A stretch of DNA of 64,000 nt from Shewanella sp. MTB7 (GTDB lineage Bacteria; Pseudomonadota; Gammaproteobacteria; Enterobacterales; Shewanellaceae). The notes under the pieces were generated by a model. That model searched no databases, had not been told where the DNA came from, and saw only the letters and a list, made by a program, of their open reading frames with translations. A program made the position numbers and the translations under genes. Position 1 is the stretch's first letter. Each line of letters begins with the position of its first letter. Positions 45,187 through 54,316 of the stretch are shown piece by piece. The stretch is from positions 2,790,001 through 2,854,000 of the forward strand of contig NZ_CP085636.1 in NCBI RefSeq assembly GCF_027571385.1. The letters run 5' to 3'.

Positions 45187-45202
45187 TGTGACTCACATCA
45201 CA
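45187..45202. promoter_or_regulatory. Perfect CRP-type site upstream of the 45419 gene
   Basis: TGTGA-CTCACA-TCACA matches the CRP consensus halves exactly, about 215 bases before the next plus-strand gene and 225 bases from the start of the minus-strand nuclease gene. The rest of the 455-base gap holds no supportable gene. Confidence 0.55.
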
Positions 45203-45418
45203 AGGAATTGGCCTGTAATCTATAAAAACATGTGGAGTGGGTAGGGTATGTGTGTAATTGAATGTTGATGTTAAAACATTTTATGGCAAAAGCGTTTAGA
45301 GCGGAGATAGAAAGGTTCTTTTTCAAAGATGTGGGAATGTTGTTTTATGATTTAGTAATTAAGTGTATGAAATTCTTAGTAATAATTATATCCATGGTTA
45401 GATATATAGGAATAAAAT

Positions 45419-46459
45419 ATGTTGTTAGAGCAAATGCCTGAATATTTACTACCGACTTTAGCAGCATGGCCTCAACCATGGTATGAAGTCGGTTTATGGC
45501 AAATGTATGAGCTAAAACTTTGCAAAGACGGCTCTTTAAAGTGGTATCTTGGAACAAAGTATATGAAGGCTGAGGTCTATAACTCATATAAATTAGCGGT
45601 TGAAGCAGCTATAGATAAAAATATCGAACTCTCAGAAAAACCTACAAACCTTGATTTATCTATCAGTGAAAAAGATTCTTTACTTCTAAAAATTGAAAAA
45701 GAAGTAACCAGACAAAGCCGGCTGTTTGGTGAAGAACAGCTTATGCTTTCAGAAGGTATCCGTAGGCATTTGGAAACCCCTCGTCCCTTAGCCAAGGACA
45801 TTGTCTTACCAGATAATTGTGAAAGTTTTTTAGATTCATTAATGAATATATTGAATGAAACTCCATATATAAATTTTGTGCGACTTAAAAATGATGGAAC
45901 AAGCTTACGAAGAGGAAAAGGGAATGACTGGTCAACTACAGCAAAACATACTAAACAAACAGCCAAGTATTTCTATAGAGAAAAAATTGCTGCTGCATTC
46001 GGCTTGAATGGAGCTGGAAACTGGGGGATAACTAAATCTAAGATTCGAGAAATGCTACTCCCAAGAGCAAATCAATTACTCCAATTGGCTAGCGTGAAAC
46101 GAATGCTTGCCGAAGCTGAACAACAAGGCAAAAAGGTTGTCGTAGCATCGGGTTATGTATTTTGGTTTGAAGAAAGTGACAATGTTGGCTGGATAGTAAA
46201 AGAAGTTAGTTATTCTGACGCTGAAAAGTCTGGAAACATACTTTGGAAAAAAGGAACTATTCTGTCGAAAAACCACGGACGTATCGTTGTATTACCTTAT
46301 GTAAAAGATAATGGGGAATTCGTTCAAGGTCATACAAAGAATGCGCCACATGATGGACAAGCCAAACCAAGACATTCTAAAGAATACGTAGAACTCCCAT
46401 ACGAGATTCTAAATAATGACCTGATGATTGGATTGTTTGGTGAACTAAAATATGAGTAA
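45419..46459 (+). CDS. Hypothetical protein, 346 residues (prophage cargo)
   Basis: Not recognised as a named family. A helical N-terminal half is followed by a basic central part (RLKNDGTSLRRGKGNDWSTTAKHTKQTAKYFYREKIAAAF) and a C-terminal, mainly beta segment with RIVVLPYVKDNGEFVQGHTKNAPHDGQAKPRHSKEYVELPYEI. No signal peptide or membrane helix. The basic middle suggests nucleic-acid contact. Start ATG 45419 has a GGAAT about eight bases upstream. A CRP-type site lies further up. Confidence 0.55.
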   Translation: MLLEQMPEYLLPTLAAWPQPWYEVGLWQMYELKLCKDGSLKWYLGTKYMKAEVYNSYKLAVEAAIDKNIELSEKPTNLDLSISEKDSLLLKIEKEVTRQSRLFGEEQLMLSEGIRRHLETPRPLAKDIVLPDNCESFLDSLMNILNETPYINFVRLKNDGTSLRRGKGNDWSTTAKHTKQTAKYFYREKIAAAFGLNGAGNWGITKSKIREMLLPRANQLLQLASVKRMLAEAEQQGKKVVVASGYVFWFEESDNVGWIVKEVSYSDAEKSGNILWKKGTILSKNHGRIVVLPYVKDNGEFVQGHTKNAPHDGQAKPRHSKEYVELPYEILNNDLMIGLFGELKYE

Positions 46460-46497
46460 CTAAAAATATTTACGGTATAGCTATAACGAGAAAAGCG

Positions 46498-46638
46498 CTA
46501 ACGCTTAAGCTCTCTTTTAACGGGCTCTTCTTCCGTTGCACCACAATCGGCACACATCCAGCTATATAGCGTCTCAGTTACGCGTGAACTATTACAAACG
46601 GGGCATGTTTCGGGGGGGTTTCTTGATTCATCTTCCAT
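46498..46638 (-). CDS. Small zinc-ribbon protein, 46 residues
   Basis: A short protein, MEDESRNPPETCPVCNSS...WMCADCGATEEEP, with a CxxC...CxxC zinc ribbon. AAGGAA stands before the ATG at a slightly long distance. It is the last minus-strand gene of the cargo block. Zinc ribbons of this kind in phages can be regulators or DNA-associated factors. The call rests on the ribbon and ribosome binding site, not on homology. Confidence 0.5.
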   Translation of the reverse strand: MEDESRNPPETCPVCNSSRVTETLYSWMCADCGATEEEPVKRELKR

Positions 46639-46733
46639 GTGATAAATATTCCTTTATTGATTCGATTAAACCATTACAAACAACGTAGTTTGCATACGCC
46701 CCAAAAATAATGCATTATTTTCTACATTGAAGC

Positions 46734-46769
46734 AATCCGCCCCGTTTACACGAGGCGGATTTTTTTTGC
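46734..46769. terminator. Strong terminator before the lysis genes
   Basis: AATCCGCC and GGCGGATT form an eight-pair stem around a twelve-base loop, with eight T residues after it. It insulates the cargo block from the late genes or is the site where Q-type antitermination acts. Confidence 0.8.
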
Positions 46770-46823
46770 TTTAAATTTACCCCACCTTCAAAGCTTACCA
46801 ACGTCAAGATAGCGTCTCCCATT

Positions 46824-46854
46824 TGCCCCGACTTAACCGTTGGGGCTTTTTTTT
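46824..46854 (+). terminator. Second terminator just before the endolysin gene
   Basis: GCCCC and GGGGC pair around a twelve-base loop and eight T residues follow. Together with the hairpin 60 bases upstream it makes a double block before the late operon, as expected where late transcription needs antitermination. Confidence 0.75.
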
Positions 46855-46866
46855 GGAGTATTCATT

Positions 46867-47304
46867 ATGCCAAAATTTGGTAAAACATCGGCTGCGCGCC
46901 TGCAGTCATGCCATCCAGATCTACAAGCGATATTCACAGTCGTCATCCAGTCGCTCGACTGCTCGATATTCTGCGGTCATAGAAATAAGGCAGATCAACA
47001 AAAAGCATTTAACGCCAACTTATCCCAAGTTCAATTCCCTCACAGTAAACACAATTCAGTGCCGAGTATGGCGACGGATGCTGGACCCTATTTTACTGAG
47101 CTCAGAAATACGGACTGGGAAGACATCAAGGCGTTCGCCACGTTTGCGGGGTATGTGAAGCGGGTAGCGCATGAGCTGTTAGCGCAAGGCGTTATTACCC
47201 ATGGTATTCGATGGGGAGGTGATTGGGACGGCGATGGTCGAACTTCAGACCAAACATTTTACGACTTGCCCCATTTTGAACTGATAAAGGTGAGCAATAT
47301 TTAG
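46867..47304 (+). CDS. Phage endolysin, M15 peptidase type
   Basis: A 145-residue peptidase like the L-alanyl-D-glutamate endolysins of the VanY/M15 group. The zinc residues are His62 (SKHNSVPSMATDAG), Asp71 in the same segment, and His136 (FYDLPHFELI). An Asp-rich loop DWDGDGRTSDQTF may bind calcium. It would cut peptidoglycan peptides at the end of infection. The start is ATG 46867, with GGAG at the usual distance. First gene of the lysis cluster. Confidence 0.85.
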   Translation: MPKFGKTSAARLQSCHPDLQAIFTVVIQSLDCSIFCGHRNKADQQKAFNANLSQVQFPHSKHNSVPSMATDAGPYFTELRNTDWEDIKAFATFAGYVKRVAHELLAQGVITHGIRWGGDWDGDGRTSDQTFYDLPHFELIKVSNI

Positions 47305-47405
47305 AAATAACAAACCCGCATATAGCGGGTTAGGTATTTCCTTCGCGGTGTTACCAGCACCCAAGGAAAGTAATCACAACAAACATTTAACACTGGATGA
47401 TCACC

Positions 47406-47594
47406 ATGAATGAAAATCATAGCAAAACAAATGTAGATTTAACAGCCAAAGGAGACATCAAAGTGGATATTTCACCAACTCAGAACGGAGCTGATATTTT
47501 CTTAAAAATTATTGGACTCGGGTTATCAGCCCTGTGTGTATTCAGCGGAGTCGCGTGGGTGATATCAGCGCTAGCGCCAAACGGAATATTCTAA
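47406..47594 (+). CDS. Small membrane protein of the lysis cluster, 62 residues
   Basis: A polar N-terminus and one membrane helix (IFLKIIGLGLSALCVFSGVAWVISAL). It lies between the endolysin and the holin-like genes, so it may be a holin, antiholin or spanin-related piece. No family recognised. ATG 47406 is preferred over 47397. A short hairpin (AACCCGC / GCGGGTT, 47311-47332) precedes it. Confidence 0.55.
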   Translation: MNENHSKTNVDLTAKGDIKVDISPTQNGADIFLKIIGLGLSALCVFSGVAWVISALAPNGIF

Positions 47595-47622
47595 GCCCTT
47601 ATTGATTAGAGGTAATGACGGT

Positions 47623-48189
47623 ATGAACCTTTTAAGTATTCTCGGCAAAGTGGGAACATCAATATTAGCCGATGTTATTCCCGGCGGTAACGCCATCCTA
47701 TCAGCAGTCAATGCGTTTTTACCCAGTGACAGCAAGTTGTCAGACAAGGCGACTGGCCCGCAAATACAAACAGCTATCAATGGCTTGCTGCCAGAGCAGC
47801 AGAATCAATTACTTATGAAGCAGTTCGATGTGGAAATTACTGAAATAAAAGAGCACACCAATGTGATTAACGCGCTTGGTGATGTGGATAAAACAGGACA
47901 CTCAACACGGCCAGCTATTGCGATGATGATGGCGCAAATTGTGGCGTTCTCTGTGGTGGTGCTTGTCTCGTTCTTAGCTGTGGCCATGTTTAACGATGAT
48001 ATAAATACCATTAAAGCCATTGGTGATAATTGGCCATTGGTGATTGCCATACTCGGTACGCCTACGGCGTTATTACGCTCATATTTCGGAATGCGCACTA
48101 AAGAGAAGCAACAAAAATATCAAGCGGTGTCTAATACTGCACCGACAACCGGTATTGCTAGTTTACTGAATATGTGGAAGTCAAAGTAA
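47623..48189 (+). CDS. Holin-like membrane protein (3TM holin family)
   Basis: A protein of about 188 residues with an amphipathic start (LLSILGKVGTSILADVIPGGNAILSAV) and two clear membrane helices (AIAMMMAQIVAFSVVVLVSFLAVAMF and WPLVIAILGTPTALLRSYFGM), followed by RTKEKQ. The order and the TRPAI...YFGMRTKEKQ pattern recall the three-TM holin family of phages and gene transfer agents. It would make membrane holes that release the endolysin. Start ATG 47623 has a weak AGAGGT. Overlaps the next gene as TAATG. Confidence 0.7.
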   Translation: MNLLSILGKVGTSILADVIPGGNAILSAVNAFLPSDSKLSDKATGPQIQTAINGLLPEQQNQLLMKQFDVEITEIKEHTNVINALGDVDKTGHSTRPAIAMMMAQIVAFSVVVLVSFLAVAMFNDDINTIKAIGDNWPLVIAILGTPTALLRSYFGMRTKEKQQKYQAVSNTAPTTGIASLLNMWKSK

Positions 48190-48524
48190 TGCCCGATAAT
48201 AACGTGCCAATTATCAAGCAGGTTATCGATTTGGGGTTTGGCTACATTTGGTTTATTTTTTTAGCCGTCTGGGGCGGTACCGTGAATTACCTCATCCGTC
48301 TAAAAAGAGATAAGTCCACCGCGTTTAGCATTGTTGAATTGCTCGGCGAATGGGTGATTTCGGGGTTTTCTGGTCTGTTAACTGCATTTATCTGTGCAGA
48401 GATGGGCCTTTCATTCATGTATACCGCCGCATTGGCCGGAATAGCTGGTCATATGGGCGGTCGTGGCATTTATCTATTAGAGCGTGTGGTAAGAAAGCGT
48501 ATTGGATTACCTGGTGGAGAGTAG
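48189..48524 (+). CDS. LydA-type holin
   Basis: A 111-residue membrane protein. Three hydrophobic segments are visible: YIWFIFLAVWGGTVNYLI, ELLGEWVISGFSGLLTAFICAEMG and FMYTAALAGIAGHMGGRGIYLLE. The middle one with EWxxSGFSG is typical of LydA-like phage holins. Starts inside the stop of the preceding gene. Two holin-like genes in a row suggest a holin/antiholin pair. The end overlaps the terminase gene by one base. Confidence 0.7.
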   Translation: MPDNNVPIIKQVIDLGFGYIWFIFLAVWGGTVNYLIRLKRDKSTAFSIVELLGEWVISGFSGLLTAFICAEMGLSFMYTAALAGIAGHMGGRGIYLLERVVRKRIGLPGGE

Positions 48525-49258
48525 TGTCGAGCAAATGGGTTTCACTACAAGCGGAGTTCTTAATCGCCCATGCGCAAACAAAGATAAAAGCTAAGGATTG
48601 GTGCGACAGTAAGAACCTCAACTACGAGACCGCAAGACGCTACATTAAACCCCAGAAGCCAAAACCTAAGGACAAAGCTAAAGCTGAGTCAGTCCCCGCT
48701 GTTAAAGCTGCAAATGCAAAGAAATTAGGGCTTACCTCAAAAGAAGGTGCCCGGTTCGGTAACCAAAATGCAGTTAAACACGGCGGTTACTCTAAATATT
48801 TTAAAGACCAGGCGCTTGGCGAACTCGTTGAAGCAACCACGCTTGATGATGAACTCGCTCTGTGTCGTTCACGTATTCATCTCGTCATTCAAACCATTGA
48901 GGCAATACAAGCGCAATTGGATAAACATCCAAGTGTCGAGGTCTCGGCCAGTCTGTTTGATTTATTGTTTAAAGCTGAATTAGCTCTGGATAAAAACATT
49001 GCCCGGGTTGAGTCCATCACTAAAACCCTGTCAACGATTGAGTTGGATAACCTCAATCAGGGCAAAATCATGGCGGATACCAATCGTAGTATTGAGTTAG
49101 CTAAAGCTGCCGTCGTCAACACTCGGCGAAACGAGGTGCAAACACAGTTAATCGAACTGCAGGTTATGCAAGCCCGTAAAGAGGCTGGCGGGACCAGTAA
49201 GCTCGATGAGTTTATCGATGAATTGACCGGTGGTGACGTTGATAAGGTTGTGGGGTAA
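48524..49258 (+). CDS. Terminase small subunit
   Basis: A 244-residue DNA-recognition subunit of the packaging motor. The N-terminal helix-turn-helix-like part (FLIAHAQTKIKAKDWCDSKNLNYETARRYI) and the long helical oligomerisation segments fit a phage small terminase. It reads from GTG 48524, which shares its first base with the holin stop and has GGTGGAG upstream. The large subunit starts at its last base (TAATG). Confidence 0.8.
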   Translation: MSSKWVSLQAEFLIAHAQTKIKAKDWCDSKNLNYETARRYIKPQKPKPKDKAKAESVPAVKAANAKKLGLTSKEGARFGNQNAVKHGGYSKYFKDQALGELVEATTLDDELALCRSRIHLVIQTIEAIQAQLDKHPSVEVSASLFDLLFKAELALDKNIARVESITKTLSTIELDNLNQGKIMADTNRSIELAKAAVVNTRRNEVQTQLIELQVMQARKEAGGTSKLDEFIDELTGGDVDKVVG

Positions 49259-51000
49259 TGCAACAACCTACGACTGCTAAATACTCTCGAGATACGTGGC
49301 TCACGCCCGATGAGAGAATGGCGCTACGCAGTGATGAGGCTGAGCTGTTAAAGCGATGTGCTCCCTATCTAAACTGTTGGTGGTGGCGGGTTAACAACCT
49401 CTACATTATCGCTGACGAATACGGCAACGAAGTGTTATTTAGGTGCAGGCCAGCGCAAACCATGCTGTTTGTGTTGATGTGGTACCTCAACATCATTTTA
49501 AAAGCCAGACAGTTGGGGTTCAGCACGGCGATTCAGATATTTATTCTCGATCATGCGCTGTTCAACGCTAACCGCCAATGTGGAGTCATCGCCCAAGGAA
49601 AGGACGAAGCAGGGGCCATATTCGCTTCTAAAATACTTTACCCGTATGAACGCCTCCCCAGTTGGCTTAAGACTGGCAAAAGGGCAACCAAAAGCAAAAC
49701 CAGTACCGCGATATATTTTGGTAATGACAGTTATGTTCGTATCGCTGTCTCGTTTCGTTCTGGCACCTTACAAGTGCTGCATATCTCTGAATACGGCAAA
49801 ATTTGTGCGTTGTTCCCTTTACGAGCTGATGAGGTGCAGTCCGGATCACTCAATGCAGTGCATACCGGTTCGCTGTTGTTTGTTGAGTCGACTGCTGAGG
49901 GCGCCAGTGGCAATTTCTTCGACATGTCTGTTGAGGCAATAGCACTTTTTGAAGCGGGGATCCCGCTTAGTCAATTGGATTTTAAGTTCCATTTCTTCCC
50001 CTGGTTTGATGATCCAAAGTATGTACTGCTTGTTCCTAAGCGTGGTTTGACGCTTACTAAGGCACAGGATAAGTATTTCACGTCTGTAGAAGCCGCAATG
50101 AAGGTCACGCTCAGCGATGAGCAAAAGAACTGGTATCTCAATAAGGAACGCTCACAAAAAAGCAAGATGAAACAAGAGTTCCCATCCACGGCGATGGAAG
50201 CCTTTCTTACTTCTGGCCGTAAGGTGTTCGATGCCGATGATTTGATGCGAGCAGAAGGGCGCTGTACCAAACCGTTAATTGTCTATGACGTTGAGCCCGT
50301 CACCGGTAAACGCAAGAAAGTCACCGCCAACGTCGATTTATCATCTAAAGCCTCAGACAAACTGACGCTAGCAACGGCTGGTTATCTACTCGTTTGGGAA
50401 TTGCCCGACGATGATGAGGATTACGCCATCGGCGCTGATGTCGCGGAAGGGCTAGAACATGGTGACAGAAGCGCATTCGACATCGTGGCTAAATCAGACG
50501 GACGCCAAGTCGCGCACTGGTTTGGGTATCTGGATACCAAAAGGTTTGCCAAACTCATGGCTCACATTGGGGAGTGGTACAACTGGGCCTATATGGGACC
50601 TGAACGTAACAACCATGGTCATGCGGTCCTCCAAGAGTTAGTTGATATCTATCCGGTGAGTCGCATTTATCACGAAGAACACATTGATCGAGAAGATATC
50701 GACGAAGAAACACGTAAGGTCGGTTGGCATACCAGTGCTCAATCCAAGCCCATTTTAGTGTCTGGTTTAGAAGATTTGCTGGCCAATGATGCTGACGGTA
50801 TTCGATGGCGCGGCACCGTGGCTGAGCTCAATGTGTTTGTGTTCGATAAAAAAGGTCGAATGGGCGCGCAAAGTGGCGGCTTTGATGACCAAGTCATGAG
50901 TTACATGATCGCCCAAGAAATGCGAGCCCGAATGCCTAAGCGCAGAGTCATCGACGATTCAAACACCCCTCATAACCCAAATCACTGGATGGCACGATAA
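49258..51000 (+). CDS. Terminase large subunit
   Basis: A 580-residue packaging ATPase and nuclease. The N-terminal ATPase has the altered Walker A typical of this group (KARQLGFSTAIQ) and a VESTAEG segment after it. The RNase H-like nuclease half contains GADVAEGLEHGDRSAFDIV and GGFDDQVMSYMIAQ with the expected Asp residues. It cuts concatemeric DNA and pumps it into the head. Overlaps the small subunit by one base and the portal gene follows two bases later. Confidence 0.93.
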   Translation: MQQPTTAKYSRDTWLTPDERMALRSDEAELLKRCAPYLNCWWWRVNNLYIIADEYGNEVLFRCRPAQTMLFVLMWYLNIILKARQLGFSTAIQIFILDHALFNANRQCGVIAQGKDEAGAIFASKILYPYERLPSWLKTGKRATKSKTSTAIYFGNDSYVRIAVSFRSGTLQVLHISEYGKICALFPLRADEVQSGSLNAVHTGSLLFVESTAEGASGNFFDMSVEAIALFEAGIPLSQLDFKFHFFPWFDDPKYVLLVPKRGLTLTKAQDKYFTSVEAAMKVTLSDEQKNWYLNKERSQKSKMKQEFPSTAMEAFLTSGRKVFDADDLMRAEGRCTKPLIVYDVEPVTGKRKKVTANVDLSSKASDKLTLATAGYLLVWELPDDDEDYAIGADVAEGLEHGDRSAFDIVAKSDGRQVAHWFGYLDTKRFAKLMAHIGEWYNWAYMGPERNNHGHAVLQELVDIYPVSRIYHEEHIDREDIDEETRKVGWHTSAQSKPILVSGLEDLLANDADGIRWRGTVAELNVFVFDKKGRMGAQSGGFDDQVMSYMIAQEMRARMPKRRVIDDSNTPHNPNHWMAR

Positions 51001-51002
51001 CC

Positions 51003-53096
51003 ATGGTTGATCACGTTAAAGCAAGCAAAGCAGGGTTCACTTTGGCACAGCTAACCCAGATCATGGGTGCGATTGATGCTCAGCCTCAGTGGCGTGGACC
51101 TGCTTCGATTGCGTGCGCGTATTATGACGGTGATCAACTCAGCTCCCAAATACGTCAGGTACTACAAGAGCGTGGCCAGCCGGAAATCGTGCATAACATG
51201 ATAGGGCCCACGATTGACGGTGTATTGGGGATGGAAGCTAAAACCCGAGCCGATCTACTTGTGAGTGCTGATGATGAAGAGGGAGAAGAATTAGCACAAG
51301 CACTGAACGAGAAGTTTAAAGATGCCTGGCGTCTTGCTAATGCCGATAGAGCTTGCTCTGATGCTTATGCTGGTCAGCTTAAAGCCGGGATAGGATGGGT
51401 GGAAGTGAGCCGTAATCCAATCCCTTTTGAAGCCGCATATCGCGTGAAGTTCGTGCATCGACGAAATATCTGGTGGGATTGGCACGCGCAAGAAATCGAT
51501 CGTAGTGATAGTCGTTGGAAGATATATAAGAAATGGGTCGATTTTGACGAAGCGTTAGCGACATTCCCCGATCACAAAGAGGTCCTTCAGCAGTCCATCA
51601 ATCTATGGGAAGGCTTTGGCAATTTCGACGACTTCGAGGATGATAGCCCTGATTTACATGCTGCTTGGCATGATTATGATAGTTGGGATAGAAAGCAGTC
51701 TGAATGGATGGATCAAGATCGCCAGCGTATTTTACTGCAAGTTGTTATGTACAAAGTTTGGCAGCGTTCACACGTCATTAAACTCAGCGATGGTCGAGTG
51801 ATTGAGTATGATCCTAAAAACCAGTTTCATGTCGCGGCGCTACAAAGCGGCAAAGTAAAGCTGAGTTATGCCGCATTTCCAAAAGTTCGTGAAGCGTGGT
51901 TTGTCGGACCACATCGCATTGTCGATAGATCGTGCAGTGCCCCTGATGGCAAAGACTCATTAATTCCCTTTATCGGTTATCAGAAAGACAGTAGCGGCGA
52001 GCCCTATGGATTAGTGAGTCGCATGATCCCCGCGCAAGATGGGATCAATGCCCGTATCATCCGGTTAAATTTCTTATTACAAGCCAGACGAATTATTGCT
52101 GATGAAGATGCCACCAACTTAAGTGAACGTAAATTAAAAGAGGAAGTGGAGAAGCCAGATGGCTATATACCGCTGAATCCAGAACGAAAGAATAAACATT
52201 CGATTACTGATTCATTTAGTGTTCAGAACGATATTGGTATTGCGGCGCAGCAGTTTAGTTTGATGCAGAACGACATTAAGCTCATTCAAGACTGTGCAGG
52301 CATATATAACTCAATGTTGGGTCAGGACAGTAATGCCACATCCGGAGTGGCGATTGCTAATCTAGTGGAACAAGGTACGACAACACTTGCTGAAATCAAC
52401 GACAACTTTCATTACAGCCGAAACAAGGTCGCTGGGTTACTGCTTGATTACATCATCGAAGATATGTTGGATCGAGATAATGTCTCGGTCACCATTAATC
52501 GCGAGGATAAAGCGAGACGCAAGACAATCGTCGTCAATGGTGTCGATGAAAATAACCAACGCAACAATGATGTGGCACGTTTTCGGGGACATATCGCCTT
52601 AATGCCAGTACAGGCCACACCGACCTATCGTCAACAGCAAGCCAACCAATTAACGCAAGCCATGAGTAAGCTTCCACCAGAGGCGCAGGCCTTAGTGGTC
52701 CCCATGCTTATCGAACTGATGGACTTACCCAATAAACAGGACTTTCTCAGCACCATTCGCCAGGCATTGAACATTCCAAAGGCGCCGGAAGATATGTCAC
52801 CTGAAGAACAGGAAGCGGCAGCTCAGGAGCAGCAAAAAGCGCAACAGATGGAGGCCATGCAAATGGCAGAAATACAGGGCCGATTAGAGAAGGTACAACT
52901 AGAGCGTGGCTTGCTTGAGGCTCGTATTGGCGAGCTGGCAAAGAAAACGGAAACCGAAGCGGTTAAGGATGACAAGATTGTGGCTGAGACTGAGCAAATC
53001 ATCCAAGAGATTGATCGCAGTAATGCCGAAGTTGCAGCTATGCGTTCAACGCTAACCCAGAATATTCAGTCCCAACTCGATGCCATCGAGGTGTAA
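51003..53096 (+). CDS. Portal protein
   Basis: A 697-residue portal protein of the large podovirus type (P22-like or BPP-1-like). The family shows in GPTIDGVLGMEAKTRADL, RNIWWDWHAQEIDRSDSRW and SRMIPAQDGINARIIRLNFLLQARRI. The long C-terminal helical tail (Gln/Glu/Ala-rich, about residues 590-697) forms the barrel of the portal. Twelve copies would make the head vertex through which DNA enters. The strong terminator at 53166 lies downstream. Confidence 0.88.
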   Translation: MVDHVKASKAGFTLAQLTQIMGAIDAQPQWRGPASIACAYYDGDQLSSQIRQVLQERGQPEIVHNMIGPTIDGVLGMEAKTRADLLVSADDEEGEELAQALNEKFKDAWRLANADRACSDAYAGQLKAGIGWVEVSRNPIPFEAAYRVKFVHRRNIWWDWHAQEIDRSDSRWKIYKKWVDFDEALATFPDHKEVLQQSINLWEGFGNFDDFEDDSPDLHAAWHDYDSWDRKQSEWMDQDRQRILLQVVMYKVWQRSHVIKLSDGRVIEYDPKNQFHVAALQSGKVKLSYAAFPKVREAWFVGPHRIVDRSCSAPDGKDSLIPFIGYQKDSSGEPYGLVSRMIPAQDGINARIIRLNFLLQARRIIADEDATNLSERKLKEEVEKPDGYIPLNPERKNKHSITDSFSVQNDIGIAAQQFSLMQNDIKLIQDCAGIYNSMLGQDSNATSGVAIANLVEQGTTTLAEINDNFHYSRNKVAGLLLDYIIEDMLDRDNVSVTINREDKARRKTIVVNGVDENNQRNNDVARFRGHIALMPVQATPTYRQQQANQLTQAMSKLPPEAQALVVPMLIELMDLPNKQDFLSTIRQALNIPKAPEDMSPEEQEAAAQEQQKAQQMEAMQMAEIQGRLEKVQLERGLLEARIGELAKKTETEAVKDDKIVAETEQIIQEIDRSNAEVAAMRSTLTQNIQSQLDAIEV

Positions 53097-53165
53097 TGTT
53101 AACGCGTGATTTCAGCGCTCTCGTTCAGTAATACCTGACTTCTAATAACCCATAACTTGGTAGAT

Positions 53166-53196
53166 AAAAAGCCGCCTCAATCGAGGCGGCTTTTTT
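53166..53196. terminator. Terminator between portal and scaffold genes
   Basis: AAAAAGCCGCCTC and GAGGCGGCTTTTTT pair over a loop of four bases. An unusual break in the middle of a late operon; late transcripts are probably antiterminated. Confidence 0.85.
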
Positions 53197-53290
53197 GTGC
53201 CTGGTTTTTAAGACACAACTCGCACTGGCAGCGATACGCCTTAACTGAACACTTCGGAGCCATCCGATAAATGGTCGATGAGGAAATACA

Positions 53291-54307
53291 GTGGAAAACT
53301 TTGATGAAATCTTAGCTTCTGGTGATGAAGCAGCAATTGATGCAGCCTTAGAACAAATGGACGTTGACGGTGATGTACTTTTCCAAGCGGAAGGTGAGGA
53401 AGAGGGCACAACCGCACAAACAGAAGCACAAGAACCAACACCAGATCAAGTGACAGCTAACGAAAGCGAAACTGACGTAGAAAATCCCGACTCGTCATCG
53501 GCGCTACCTGACGTTGTTCTTGCAGAGGCAGACCCTGAACAGGGTGAACCGCAGATCGAATCTAAAAACGGTAAGCACTATCTACCTTATGGCGTGTTAT
53601 CAGCCGCGAGGGAGGAAGCTGCAACCGTTAAAACCGCACTTGAGACCAGTACTGCTGAGAATGAAGCGCTTAAACAGCAAGTCGCTAGCTTCGAAAGTAA
53701 GACAAATCTCTACAGTGAACAACTGAAAAGTGCGGGTATCGATCCTAAATTATTGCCCGAACAGATGCTCAATGATCCTGCTGTGATGGACAAACTCAAA
53801 GAAGATTATCCTGATTTAGGCGAAGTTGTATTCGCACTTGCCGCTCAATTACGGCAGGTATCAACAAGCCAACCTACAACCCAACCAGCAATCGAACCCG
53901 ATCCACTAGAGATCGCTTTTTCAGAAACTGCACATTTGCAGTCCTGGCACACAAGTGATCCCGACCGCTGGCAGATGGCCCAACAAATCGATAATCGACT
54001 CGCTGAAGACCCATCGTTTGAACATACACCCCTTACGGAGCGTTTCGCTGAAGTTGAAAAGCGCGTAATGAGCGCCTTTGGTGATCCTTTGCCTGTCGCA
54101 GAACCTGCAATCCAGAGCGAGGCACCGGTAACGCCTTTAGCGGCTCCAATCCCGAATTCCCCGACAGATATCGGCCATCAAGGCAACGATCTAAATCCGA
54201 ATGCTCAACTGCTCGACCAAGATGCGGCCACGATGACCGCTAATATGGCCGGTATGAGTGATGCGGCAATCGAGGCCTTGTTAGCGGATACGTCGGATTT
54301 TTTGTAG
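53291..54307 (+). CDS. Scaffold-like head assembly protein
   Basis: A 338-residue acidic protein with low-complexity Glu/Thr/Gln stretches and a coiled coil around residues 100-140 (LPYGVLSAAREEAATVKTALETS). It is placed between portal and capsid, as scaffold proteins are, and would be absent from mature virions. No protease motif seen. The start ATG 53291 is preceded by GAGGAAATAC. Confidence 0.75.
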   Translation: MENFDEILASGDEAAIDAALEQMDVDGDVLFQAEGEEEGTTAQTEAQEPTPDQVTANESETDVENPDSSSALPDVVLAEADPEQGEPQIESKNGKHYLPYGVLSAAREEAATVKTALETSTAENEALKQQVASFESKTNLYSEQLKSAGIDPKLLPEQMLNDPAVMDKLKEDYPDLGEVVFALAAQLRQVSTSQPTTQPAIEPDPLEIAFSETAHLQSWHTSDPDRWQMAQQIDNRLAEDPSFEHTPLTERFAEVEKRVMSAFGDPLPVAEPAIQSEAPVTPLAAPIPNSPTDIGHQGNDLNPNAQLLDQDAATMTANMAGMSDAAIEALLADTSDFL

Positions 54308-54316
54308 GAATACATT

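Noticed and set aside
53514..53726. Frame inside the scaffold gene
   Set aside because: Shadow of 53291-54307 in another frame; composition follows the scaffold codons.
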